Positions 1-10,675 of a stretch of 64,000 bases of DNA are shown here, piece after piece. The stretch covers positions 476,719 through 540,718 of the forward strand of contig NZ_FMZZ01000002.1 of NCBI RefSeq assembly GCF_900101685.1. Direction: 5' to 3'. A program made the position numbers and the translations under genes. The DNA comes from Actinokineospora iranica (GTDB lineage: Bacteria; Actinomycetota; Actinomycetes; Mycobacteriales; Pseudonocardiaceae). Below the pieces are notes generated by a model. It made no database searches, was not told the DNA's origin, and saw only the letters and a list, made by a program, of their open reading frames with translations. Position 1 is the stretch's first letter, and every line of letters starts with the position of its first letter.

Positions 1-849
1 GTCTGGCGATCTCCCCGGTGAACCTGCCGGAAGTGTTGGTGGATCACTTGGGCATTCGTGATCCCGCCGACCTTTCGGCTCTACACAAGACAAGTCGTAC
101 GGCTACATGGGAGAAACGCTGCCGCAGCAGGGTGTTGTGGCCCTCACGACGCCAACCTCCGCTTCCGCCTGGCCGAGGACCGAGTCCAGGAACTCCTTAC
201 CGGAGAACAACTCTCCGACTCCGTGGAGCATCGAGGCGATCGAGATTTCACTTTCCCATGCACTGAAAAGCACTTTCCGCATCGGACGCACTCACACAGG
301 CAGCGCCCGAAAATCGACTACTCCGCGCCTGGAAGCTCGACTACACGAAACACAAGCTCCACGGAGGTGACGACGCGACTACAACAATACGGCTTTCAGA
401 TGTCTGATCCGGAAAGCCTGCCGGACCGATACGACACTGACGGGTTAATTCTTATCAGCATCAATATCAGCTTGACCCCGCCCAGGCTGGAGCACGAGGA
501 AGCGGTCCCGCTTGACCACATCCTTCGGGCAGCAGGACATTTTTCGCACGGCCACCGCAGAAATTGCCCAATGACTGCGAAGACTAGGCCATGGCCCGCG
601 TTGGCCGTACCGCCCGCGCGAACAGTCTCCAGAGACTTGACGCTTGTCAGCACCAAATTCGACGGCAAGCCTGCGAATGCTGCCCGCGAGGGGTGCGACC
701 ACGGCTGAGCTGGCGCGGCGACTGGTGGGATTCGGGATGAAGTTGCCTGCGGGGATTGAGTTTGTGGAGTCAGGGAAACGTCAGGAAGACGTCAGCCAAG
801 AGTGGCAGAGTTGTTCTCAGCAAGGCAGTGAGGACAACAGAAAACGCCA
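1..849. other. Gene-poor left edge
   Basis: I see no convincing intact gene here. Positions 200-560 are visibly poorer in GC than the rest of the window, and open frames switch without any long stretch showing actinomycete codon bias. The first ~110 bases of the plus strand read LAISPVNLPEVLVDHLGI and so on. That is faintly reminiscent of the N-terminal region of Tn3-family transposases and is then lost to frame changes. It may be eroded mobile DNA, but this is weak. Confidence 0.4.
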
Positions 850-936
850 GGAGAGGTGCCCGGAGCGGCTTATCGGGTTCCTAACGCGAGTCAGGAAGGG
901 CCTCGGCCCGCGCAGGTTCGAATCCTGCCCTCTCCG
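850..936 (+). tRNA. tRNA-like gene with long variable arm (Ser-type body, abnormal anticodon arm; possible pseudo-tRNA)
   Basis: The sequence folds as a class II tRNA. It has a perfect 7-bp acceptor stem (GGAGAGG with CCTCTCC), a D stem CCCG/CGGG with a GG-containing loop, a perfect variable-arm hairpin (GGGCC TC GGCCC) and a perfect T arm (GCAGG-TTCGAAT-CCTGC). G73 follows and no CCA is encoded, which is common in actinomycetes. The body resembles tRNA-Ser. The anticodon arm TCCTAACGCGAGTCAGGA does not form a clean 5-bp stem with a 7-nt loop. Bulging one C gives loop ACGCGAG, with GCG at the anticodon position and C instead of U at position 33. It is therefore either a pseudogene or a very unusual tRNA. 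Confidence 0.55.
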
Positions 937-952
937 CCGACCACCACCCCAT

Positions 953-1007
953 TGCCCGTTCCGCCGGGGCCGCTTACCCCCCATGGCTTGCCCCGGCGGA
1001 ACGGGCA
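953..1007. terminator. Bidirectional hairpin terminator
   Basis: A perfect 17-bp inverted repeat (TGCCCGTTCCGCCGGGG at 953-969 with its complement at 991-1007) encloses a 21-nt loop. It starts two bases after the glycyl-tRNA synthetase stop codon on the minus strand and 16 bases after the tRNA-like gene on the plus strand, so it can end transcription from both sides. There is no strong U-tract, as usual in actinomycetes. Confidence 0.85.
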
Positions 1008-1008
1008 C

Positions 1009-3990
<2,982 letters not shown>

Positions 3991-4392
3991 GGCGGGAACC
4001 TCACTACTACGGATAAGGGGGGTGCTCCCGCAGTCTAGGCGGTGGGCCCGACAGCCTCCGTTCGCGCCCGAGATATGGCCGATCACGCACTACTTGAAGC
4101 ATTGACCCACACCCGAGTGACAATTTTCCCCATTCGAGCTAGTTCATGATCACCAGCTTGGGCTAAGACACCGCCGAAATCGCCAGCGTGCAGTCACTCA
4201 AAGTAGTACGGGGTCGCCCGAAAAAGGGAGATTTAGCAATAAGGCAAGGAATTGGCGAAAGTCGCCCCGGTGATCCTTTAGACTGTTGTCACTCCCCGAT
4301 GAAGACCCGGTCATCGAATCATCGTTGACACCCCCGCGGGTCGCTCATCGTATTCCGCACGTCCGTTCCGAATAACCAGGAGAACAGTTCCC
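3991..4392. promoter_or_regulatory. Divergent promoter region (glyS / thioesterase operon)
   Basis: This 402-bp AT-richer gap lies between divergent genes and must hold both promoters. On the plus strand TTGACA at 4325-4330 could be a -35 box, followed 17 nt later by TCGTAT (4348-4353), a weak -10. The downstream gene has a good AGGAGA site at 4379-4384. I see no T-box or other riboswitch structure for glyS. Confidence 0.35.
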
Positions 4393-4947
4393 ATGACCTC
4401 TGTCGACGCCGCCCCGCAAACCCCGACCGCCGATCTGGACTCCGTCCCCGCCGGGAAGCCGATGAGCGAGTCGCGCCGCGAGCTCTCCCGCGTCATCTGG
4501 CGGGCCAACGAGAACATGTTCGGCTCGGGCAAGGGCACGATCATCCTGGAGATGATCGACGACGTGGCCTGGGCGACCGCGGCCCGGCACGCCGACGGCC
4601 ACGCCGTCACCGTCTCCCTGGACGACATGACCTTCATCAGCCCGGTCTGGCCCGGGGATGTCGTCTCGGCATATGCCCAGGTCGAGGACACCGGCCGGAC
4701 CTCGATGGACATCGGCGTCTACGTCAGCGCGCGCCGCATGAAGGGCTCCAACGACCCCGAGCCGGTGGCCGAGGCGCACCTGGTGTTCGTCGCCGTCGAC
4801 GACAACGGCACGCCGCGCCCGGTCCGCCCGGTCACCCCCGAGACCGACACCGAGTACGCCCGCCACCGGGCGGTCGCCATCCGCCGCGAGCACCGCAAGG
4901 CCCTGGCCCGCGCGCTCGCCGAGGCAGCCTTGCCCGCGACGCGATGA
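4393..4947 (+). CDS. Acyl-CoA thioesterase, hotdog fold (YciA/BACH-like)
   Basis: This 184-residue protein is predicted to hydrolyse acyl-CoA thioesters. The hotdog core spans residues ~25-150. It includes ANENMFGSGKGTIILEMID, where the family helix has a conserved N/D at the active site, and VTVSLDDMTFISPVWPGDVV, typical of the YciA/BACH group. The basic, Arg-rich C-terminal tail (residues ~155-184) is common in this group. ATG is preceded by AGGAGA 9 nt upstream. The next gene overlaps its stop (ATGA), so the two are translationally coupled. The physiological substrate cannot be read from the sequence. Confidence 0.85.
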   Translation: MTSVDAAPQTPTADLDSVPAGKPMSESRRELSRVIWRANENMFGSGKGTIILEMIDDVAWATAARHADGHAVTVSLDDMTFISPVWPGDVVSAYAQVEDTGRTSMDIGVYVSARRMKGSNDPEPVAEAHLVFVAVDDNGTPRPVRPVTPETDTEYARHRAVAIRREHRKALARALAEAALPATR

Positions 4948-5399
4948 CCGGCGTCCTGCTGCCAAGAGGGCGGTTCGACACATCCGCGGTCGAGCAGGTG
5001 GAAATCGCGGTCGCCTTCGTCAAGGAGGCAATCAACGAGGGTGACTTCGCCATTCTTGACGACTTCGCCCACCCGGATATCCGCGACCTGTCGGATGTCC
5101 GAATATTCGGCGACGGAATAAACGGCCTGCGTTTGTCCATCGTCGCCGCGCGGCGGCTCATGCCGGATATTTATGCACGCATTGTCGCGGCCCGGCGCAG
5201 TGGCGCTGACACGGTCGAGACGCGTTTGGAGTTCACCGGGACCTATCGGGGGTCCAACCTGGCGCCCACCGGCAGACACGGGCGCCAGGCCCGCTGGCGG
5301 CAGCACCACCTGTGGTCGTTCCGCGGCGTGAAGGCCTGCGCTCACCTGGGCTGGATCGATCGCGCCGCGGTCCGAGCCGCACTCGGCAGCCCCTACTGA
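4944..5399 (+). CDS. SnoaL-like / ester cyclase family protein
   Basis: The 151-residue protein looks like a SnoaL-type polyketide-cyclase-fold protein (NTF2-like). It has VEIAVAFVKEAINEGDF near the N-terminus, HPDIRDLSD, a GLRLSIVAARRLMPDI helix, and LEFTGTYRG then HLWSFRG in the C-terminal sheet. Members with this layout include ester cyclases and proteins of unknown role. Its start overlaps the thioesterase stop by four bases (ATGA), so the two are made together. No polyketide synthase is nearby, so a cyclase role in polyketide assembly is not supported here. Confidence 0.65.
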   Translation: MTGVLLPRGRFDTSAVEQVEIAVAFVKEAINEGDFAILDDFAHPDIRDLSDVRIFGDGINGLRLSIVAARRLMPDIYARIVAARRSGADTVETRLEFTGTYRGSNLAPTGRHGRQARWRQHHLWSFRGVKACAHLGWIDRAAVRAALGSPY

Positions 5400-5488
5400 T
5401 CGCCGGGTCCCCGGTCGGCCGTCCCGATCGGCCGGGGACCCGGCGCCCGGCGCCCCACACCTCACTCAACCTCAGCAAGGAGACCAGC

Positions 5489-5863
5489 ATGTCCGAGCTC
5501 ATGACCGCGGCCGAGCACCCGTGGTGGACCGCCCTGTCCAGCATCCCGCACGCGGGCCCCTGCCCGTCCTGGTGCACCCTGGGTGACGGGCACAAGTACG
5601 ACAGTGACGGACCGGACGGCGCGATCCGCGCGCACTCGGCCGAGTTCGGCGCGCACCTGCCCGCGATGGGGGTGTGCCTCACCACGGTCGAGATGTGGCA
5701 GGCGGGCGAGGTGACCATCACCGAGCCCTCCGTCGAGGTCTTCGGCGACTTCTCCTTCAGCGACCCCGACGACGCCATGCCGCTGCTCACCGCCATCACG
5801 CGGGCCCGCGCCGCGCTCCGCGACCACCTCGCCTGCGCCGCGGAAGCGGGTGTCCAGGGGTGA
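5489..5863 (+). CDS. DUF6907-type small protein
   Basis: This is a 124-residue soluble acidic protein. The N-terminal part has a Cys pair and Trp/His residues (HAGPCPSWCTLGDGH), typical of actinobacterial DUF6907 proteins, followed by a strand-rich region and a C-terminal helix (LLTAITRARAALRDHL). AAGGAGA lies about 6 nt before the ATG and fixes the start; the longer upstream frame is shadow. It follows the SnoaL-like gene by ~90 bp in the same direction and may be co-transcribed. The function is unknown. The Cys/His motif could bind a metal, but this is inference. Confidence 0.7.
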   Translation: MSELMTAAEHPWWTALSSIPHAGPCPSWCTLGDGHKYDSDGPDGAIRAHSAEFGAHLPAMGVCLTTVEMWQAGEVTITEPSVEVFGDFSFSDPDDAMPLLTAITRARAALRDHLACAAEAGVQG

Positions 5864-6164
5864 CCGCGCCGCTCACCCGTCTGCCCGCGTGCGGCGGCGC
5901 CGCCAGACGGGTGGCAGACTCCGCCGACCCGACGGCCAGCGGGCACATCCGCGTCGTGCGCGGGTTCGCGGCCGCCGAACCGGCATCGGCCGCGGGATGA
6001 CCGACGAAGGTGCGCGACGGCGTCATCCGCGGCTTCGGACCCCAGTCACACCCGCGTCCCCACCGGCCCACGAGTATGCAACCGCTTCACAGAGAGAGAC
6101 CATCCACTACGGACAGTGATCAACGACTGTCGCGAGTGCATGTATATGCACAAAGCTTGGCTCC
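5864..6164. other. Non-coding gap
   Basis: I see no gene with consistent codon bias in these 301 bases. The part from 6060 to 6160 is AT-richer than its surroundings. The region separates the DUF6907-type gene from the convergent pseudogene, but I found no clear hairpin terminator. Confidence 0.4.
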
Positions 6165-7708
6165 TCAACGGGCGTTGCGGAGCTCCAGCGGGGTTCCCTC
6201 CGCTGTGGCGCACGGCAAGTAGCCCGCGTCCTTGAGGCGCAGCCGGGCGACGTCATGGGTCCGCGGGTAGTTCACGAACGCCGCCTGCAACGTGCCCTCG
6301 ACGGGCTGCCCTCGGGTGTAGAGGTACTCGACCGTCCAAAAGGGATAGTCCGACTCGATGCCGCCCGCGTGTCGAACACCCGGTTGTCGAGCGTGAGGGC
6401 GTTGCTCTTGCGGGCTTCGGCGACCGACGGCGCGTCGGCGTAGCCGATGGCGCCGGGGATGGCGCTGATCTTGGCGACGACCTCGGCGTTGGAGTCGCGC
6501 TCGCAGCGGATGGTGCGGGCGTCGCGGTTGCGGTCCTTCGCGACGCACTCGTTGGAGGACAAGCCGTCCTCGCCGGTGCCCAGGACGCGGCGTCGAACAG
6601 CTCCAGGCCGACCGACGAGTTGACCACGACGTGGTAGACGACGATCGCCAGCTGGTGCGCGGTCAACCCGGTCTCGGCTCCGCCGTACCGGCCGTCCGAC
6701 AGCGCCGCCACGCCCCCGCCCTCGACGGGTCCAGCGCGACGAGCGAGTCCACGCCGTCGATGCTGCCGGTGGGGCGGGTGTCGGTCCGGGTGTCCCCGCA
6801 GGCTTGGGTGTACTCCCGCGCGATGGACCGCATGGCGGGCATGAACACGCTGGAGCCCTCGACGCTCAACTCCCCCGACACGCACGCGACGCTCGGGTCG
6901 GACGGTGGGGCGGCGAACACCGTGCTCACCACCAGGAACACGGTCAGCGCCAAAGCCAACGCGCCGGTGAGGCGGGGCAGGGTGACCCGGCGCTCCCGCC
7001 TCTCGTCCTTGATCAGGCTGTTGTCGTGCAGTTTGCCGGTGGCCGCGATGTCCTTGCTGGTCTCGCCGTCCGGCGTGTCCTCCGGCTCCCGCAGGACCAC
7101 GAAGAGCTTGAACTTCTGCTTGCGCCGCAACGACAACTGGTCGAGCCGCACGCCGTGCCAGCGTGGGTCAGCCTCCGGTTCGTGGGGTGGCACGGGGCGC
7201 CCATCCAGCGCGTCATGCGCTGGGATGACCGCTCCCGCACGGTGCGCAGGTTGTCCCGGTCCTCGCCGGGGACGACCGGGTCGGCGCCGTTGCGGAAGAA
7301 TCGCGGTCCAGCCCGCAACTGCTCGCGGACCTCCGCCGCGCCCGCCTCCGACACCCGCGCGTTTCACACCACCCGCTTGCCGAAGGTGAAGCTGAGCGGA
7401 CGGTCGAAGTCGTCGGGGGCGATGTCGTAGCCGCCGTTGTTGCGGATGCGGATCACCACGATGCTCATCCGGTCGAGCAGCGCGGCCAACGTCGCCAACT
7501 GCCCGCGCACCGGGCCGTCGTCGTCGTCCGGCTTCTCCGGGCCGAGGCCGATCTTCGAGTTGTAGAGCACCCGGAAGCTGATCCGCTTGCGCCGGACCAG
7601 GAACCGGTCGACGAACGGCGTCGCGATGAGCAGCACGATGCCCAGCACCAGGTTGCCAGGACCGAGGAAGTCCAGCACCACGCGTAACGCTTCCCGCACC
7701 GACCCCAA
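6165..7708 (-). pseudogene. Broken PstS-like phosphate/solute-binding protein with membrane anchors
   Basis: A recognisable protein can be followed through three reading frames. An N-terminal membrane segment (LGPGNLVLGIVLLIATPFVD) and a RKRISFRVLYNSKIGLG region end at an in-frame TGA (7364-7366, where TGG for Trp would fit). The frame continues to about 7220, then shifts. The next piece holds a second membrane helix (LPRLTGALALALTVFLVVS) and the start of a PstS-type binding domain (SVEGSSVFMPAMRSIAREY). Further shifts occur near 6720, 6580 and 6370. The C-terminal half (ISAIPGAIGYAD, then WTVEYLYTRGQP) is typical of PstS-like proteins. One stop plus about four frameshifts make a functional product unlikely, unless they are sequencing errors. 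TTG at 7708 is my best start. Confidence 0.75.
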
Positions 7709-7866
7709 CGCGCTCTCCCGCCGTCGAACTCCGTGGCACAGGGTAGGAGCGGAACCGGGCACGTCGAGCGGACGCGGCCGTCGGTTCATCCGGGGTTCAA
7801 CCGCGCGTGGTGATGTGCTCCGCACTTTCGGGAACTTCGCGGACCGGTCGCACGACAATGACAGGT

Positions 7867-8589
7867 GTGGACTGCATGACCTGCCGCGAAGCCCTGTCGG
7901 CCCGACTCGACGGTGAACCCGAACCAGTGCCCGCCGACATCACCGACGCCCACCTGGCCGGGTGCCCGGTCTGCCGCGCCTGGCAGACCCGCGCCCAGGA
8001 CCTCTCCCGCGCGCTGCGCGTGCGCGAAGCCCCCGTCGTCCCCGACCTGACCGCCGCGATCCTTGCCACCGGGCCGATCCCGGCGCCTCGGCGCGGCGCC
8101 CTGCCGCGAGTGCTGTTGGCGCTGGTGGCGATTGGGCAGTTGGCCTTGGCCCTGACGCAGATCGTCGGCGTTGGACACGCGGAGCACGGTGGGCCGCTGG
8201 CGAACCACCTGGCCAACGAGGGCATCGCCTGGAACGCGGCCCTGGGTGTGGGACTGGGATACGCGGCGTGGCGGCCTCGGGCTGCCGGGGCACTGATTCC
8301 GGCGATCGGCGGGTTCGTGGTGCTGCTGCTGGGGTATGTGGGGTACGACCTGATCGTGGGGTCGGTGCCGGTTTCCCGGGAGCTCAAGCACAGCCTGGTC
8401 GTGTTGGGGTTGGTGCTGCTGGTGATCGTCCACCGGCGGGTGGCCCGGGACCATCCTGGTGGTGGGGACGTGTTGGGGCGGCCTGGGCATTCGGCGGCCA
8501 CGGCTGGGGTGGATGAGCACCGTGCCGACTCTTCTGAGCAGCCTCGGGGACGGCATCTGCGGCCTGCTGGGCGGCATCGGGCTGCCTGA
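7867..8589 (+). CDS. Zinc-finger (anti-sigma-like) membrane protein
   Basis: The 240-residue protein begins with a zinc-binding anti-sigma motif: CMTCREAL followed by DAHLAGCPVC (HxxxCxxC, residues ~3-35). About four membrane helices follow, including LPRVLLALVAIGQLALALTQIVG, ALIPAIGGFVVLLLGYVGYDL and LKHSLVVLGLVLLVIV. The C-terminal tail is short, polar and His-rich. GTG 7867 gives the usual short lead before the first Cys; ATG 7858 is possible. Similar actinobacterial proteins usually sit beside an ECF sigma gene, but none adjoins here. The gene diverges from the pseudogene. Confidence 0.7.
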   Translation: MDCMTCREALSARLDGEPEPVPADITDAHLAGCPVCRAWQTRAQDLSRALRVREAPVVPDLTAAILATGPIPAPRRGALPRVLLALVAIGQLALALTQIVGVGHAEHGGPLANHLANEGIAWNAALGVGLGYAAWRPRAAGALIPAIGGFVVLLLGYVGYDLIVGSVPVSRELKHSLVVLGLVLLVIVHRRVARDHPGGGDVLGRPGHSAATAGVDEHRADSSEQPRGRHLRPAGRHRAA

Positions 8590-8614
8590 GTTCGGCTCTG
8601 GGGCCTGCTCCAGG

Positions 8615-8667
8615 CTATCGGCGCAGGTCAGCGCGGGGAAGAGGGGGCGCTGCGCCTGTGGATAACT
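8615..8667. repeat. Dispersed ~54-bp repeat, copy A (with DnaA-box-like end)
   Basis: This stretch starts CTATCGGCGCAGGTCAGCG and ends with GTGGATAACT. It matches 21408-21462 at almost every base apart from a few substitutions and small gaps. The end contains TGTGGATAA (8657-8665), identical to the reverse of the consensus DnaA box. It lies just downstream of the 3' end of the minus-strand P450 gene, just as copy B lies at the 3' end of the minus-strand SDR gene. It appears to be a small non-coding repeat. Confidence 0.7.
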
Positions 8668-8726
8668 TTGACCACCGCCAGGTGCCAACCGCCGATCGTG
8701 GGGGTGTTGCCTGGCTGGTGTGGTGG

Positions 8727-10010
8727 TCAGGGGGTGGTGGTGACCTTGATGGTGTCCACGCCGTAGACGATGGAGGTCTGGCGGAACGCCAGTGGTTCGG
8801 TTGGGTTGTGTAGGCGTAGGTGGGGGAAGCGGCGGACCAGGGCGGGGTAGGCCGCGCGCAGTTCCATTTTGGCCAGTTCAGCGCCGATGCAGCGGTGGGC
8901 GCCGTGGCCGAAGGCGAGGTGGGGGGTTGGCTTGCGGTGGGGGTTGAAGGTGCGGATGTCCTCACCGAGGGTGTTGTCGCGGTTGGCCGCGCTCAGGGAG
9001 CAGACGACCAGGTCTCCTGCGGCTATGGGGGTGCCCGCGAGGTCCATGTCGTGTCTTGCGAAGCGGGGGAATGCCACCTGGACGACGGTGAGGTAGCGGA
9101 GCAGTTCCTCCACGAAGGGGCCCACGGCCTTGTCGTCGTCGCGGATGAGGGCGCTGGTTTCCTGGTCTTGCAGGAGGATCAGGGCGCCTAGGGCCAGCAT
9201 ACTGGCTGTGGTCTCGAAACCGCCGGTCAGGACGCCGTCCGCCAGGCCTGCCAGTTCGCGGTCGTCTATCTCGTCGCCGTGTTCGCGGATGATCATGCCG
9301 ATGAGGCCGTCGCCGGGGTTGGCGCGTTGGGCTTGGACCACGCCTTCGAGGTAGGCGAGGGACTCGGAGATGGCGCCCAGGGAGGCCCCCGCGCCGCCGA
9401 AGAGGTCGAAGCGGGCCACGGCGAGGCGTTGGAAGGCCTCGCGTTCGGCGTAGGGGACGCCGAGCAGTTCGCAGATGGTGAGGGACGGGATGGGCAGGGC
9501 GAAGGTCTGCACCAGGTCCACCGGGTCCGGCGACGCCGCCATCTGGTCCAGGCAGTCGGTGACGATGGCGTCGATGCGGGGGGCCAGCCGGGAAAGCCTG
9601 CGCATGGTGAACTCCGGTGTCAGGAGTTTGCGCAGCCGGGTGTGGTCGGGCGGGTCGGCGAAACCGAGGCCGCCGGGAGTCTGGTCCTCGACGCCGACGA
9701 TCTTGCCCAGGTGGGTGTAGTCGTTGCTGAACCCGGCGGTGTCGGCGAGGACGCGTTTGTTCTCCTCGTGCCCGGTCACCAGCCACAGGTTGATCCCGAA
9801 CGGCACCGGCAGCTTCGTGACCGGCTGTTCCTCGCGGATGCGGTCCAGTTCCGGAACCGGCTCCAAGCCGTCGCGGCGCAGGGGGACCAGGGCCGCCTCC
9901 GGCAGCAGCGCCAGCGCGCGGGCGCCGACCCGGCGCAGCAGCATCCGCGCCACGGACCGTCGCAGCAACCACGACATGGCGTTGCGACTGACGCTCTTCA
10001 TCAGGACCAC
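8727..10010 (-). CDS. Cytochrome P450
   Basis: This is a haem monooxygenase of 427 residues, typical of soluble bacterial P450s. The I-helix oxygen-activation motif is GGFETT (around residue 260), the K-helix ExxR is EELLR, and the haem loop is FGHGAHRCIG with the ligating Cys. The PERF-like region reads FNPHRKPTPHLAFG. GTG 10010 has GGGGAAGG about 6 nt upstream; ATG 10001 (MKSVSRN) is an alternative. Its redox partners are not in the window. It stands alone between two gaps. It is 46 kb from the lantibiotic genes, so I do not link it to them. The substrate is unknown. Confidence 0.93.
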   Translation of the reverse strand: MVLMKSVSRNAMSWLLRRSVARMLLRRVGARALALLPEAALVPLRRDGLEPVPELDRIREEQPVTKLPVPFGINLWLVTGHEENKRVLADTAGFSNDYTHLGKIVGVEDQTPGGLGFADPPDHTRLRKLLTPEFTMRRLSRLAPRIDAIVTDCLDQMAASPDPVDLVQTFALPIPSLTICELLGVPYAEREAFQRLAVARFDLFGGAGASLGAISESLAYLEGVVQAQRANPGDGLIGMIIREHGDEIDDRELAGLADGVLTGGFETTASMLALGALILLQDQETSALIRDDDKAVGPFVEELLRYLTVVQVAFPRFARHDMDLAGTPIAAGDLVVCSLSAANRDNTLGEDIRTFNPHRKPTPHLAFGHGAHRCIGAELAKMELRAAYPALVRRFPHLRLHNPTEPLAFRQTSIVYGVDTIKVTTTP

Positions 10011-10675
10011 GGCGACCTTCCCCCGAGATCGACGACGCCGCAGGGCCTGGGCGACCGTCGCCGCGAGCCTACCCAAACGGGGGATCCGTCGGCGGGGGTC
10101 ACCCACCCCGTCTTGTGATACAGGCCACCCCCGGCGTCTCACGCCGGGGGTGGCCTTCACGCCAACCGGGCGGGGTGCCGAGACCCGGCTGGAAACGCGC
10201 TGAGCACCCGGGTTTTCCTCCCGCGTGCTCGGCCAGTCCACCTGCCGAGACAGGTGAGCCAGGCTCAGTCAACCCCGGCCCGCTTCGGCGGCGCCAGTCC
10301 CGTCACTCCGGCGTGGAACCCGGCCGGGGCAACGCCACACAGTGTCCTGTGACAGCGGCGGGCACGGCGAAGTCGGCCCGACTGAGCGAGCGCGTGACAG
10401 TTCCGATAATTCGCCTTCGTCGGCCGGTGGCAATTTCTCCGGGCACCGGAGCCGAATGGAGCAACACCCATTGCTGTCGGCGCTCACCAGGCAATATGCT
10501 CGATCGGACGGTCGGTGGGACGTTTTCATCTCCGGCCTGAGCGATTTCCTGGGGGATGGCCGATGAATCGTGGAAGATTTGCCACGAAGCGGTCGCTTGG
10601 GGCCTTGTCCAGCCTCCCCCGCGTGGACCCGTCCCGTGCGCCGCGCGGGACTCGACTCTGGGGAAAGGTGACACC
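10011..10675. other. 665-bp non-coding region upstream of P450 and FN3 gene
   Basis: This gap lies between divergent genes. It holds one perfect hairpin (10123-10155, listed separately) and, from 10390 to 10560, AT-richer DNA that probably carries the promoter of the FN3 gene. Open frames in it lack the local codon bias. I see no gene. Confidence 0.4.
10123..10155. terminator. Perfect 15-bp hairpin without an upstream gene
   Basis: GGCCACCCCCGGCGT (10123-10137) and its exact complement (10141-10155) are separated by a 3-nt loop CTC. Its strength is that of an intrinsic terminator, yet no coding region ends here on either strand. On the minus strand it sits ~110 nt upstream of the P450 start, so it could act as a leader attenuator or block read-through from upstream. 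Confidence 0.7.

Noticed and set aside
850..936. Allo-tRNA with 8/4 or 9/3 acceptor branch
   Set aside because: The acceptor and T stems pair as a normal 7 and 5 bp; only the anticodon arm is odd.
6255..6885. Separate small genes in the 6.2-7.8 kb region
   Set aside because: The pieces are consecutive parts of one PstS-like protein in different frames, so they are fragments of a pseudogene.
8657..8665. Origin of replication marked by the DnaA-box match
   Set aside because: There is a single box inside a dispersed repeat, with no box cluster and no dnaA, dnaN or AT-rich unwinding region nearby.
8727..10010. Prolyl-hydroxylating P450 of the lantibiotic pathway
   Set aside because: It is a generic P450 46 kb from the cluster, next to unrelated genes. 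Nothing in the sequence ties it to the peptide.
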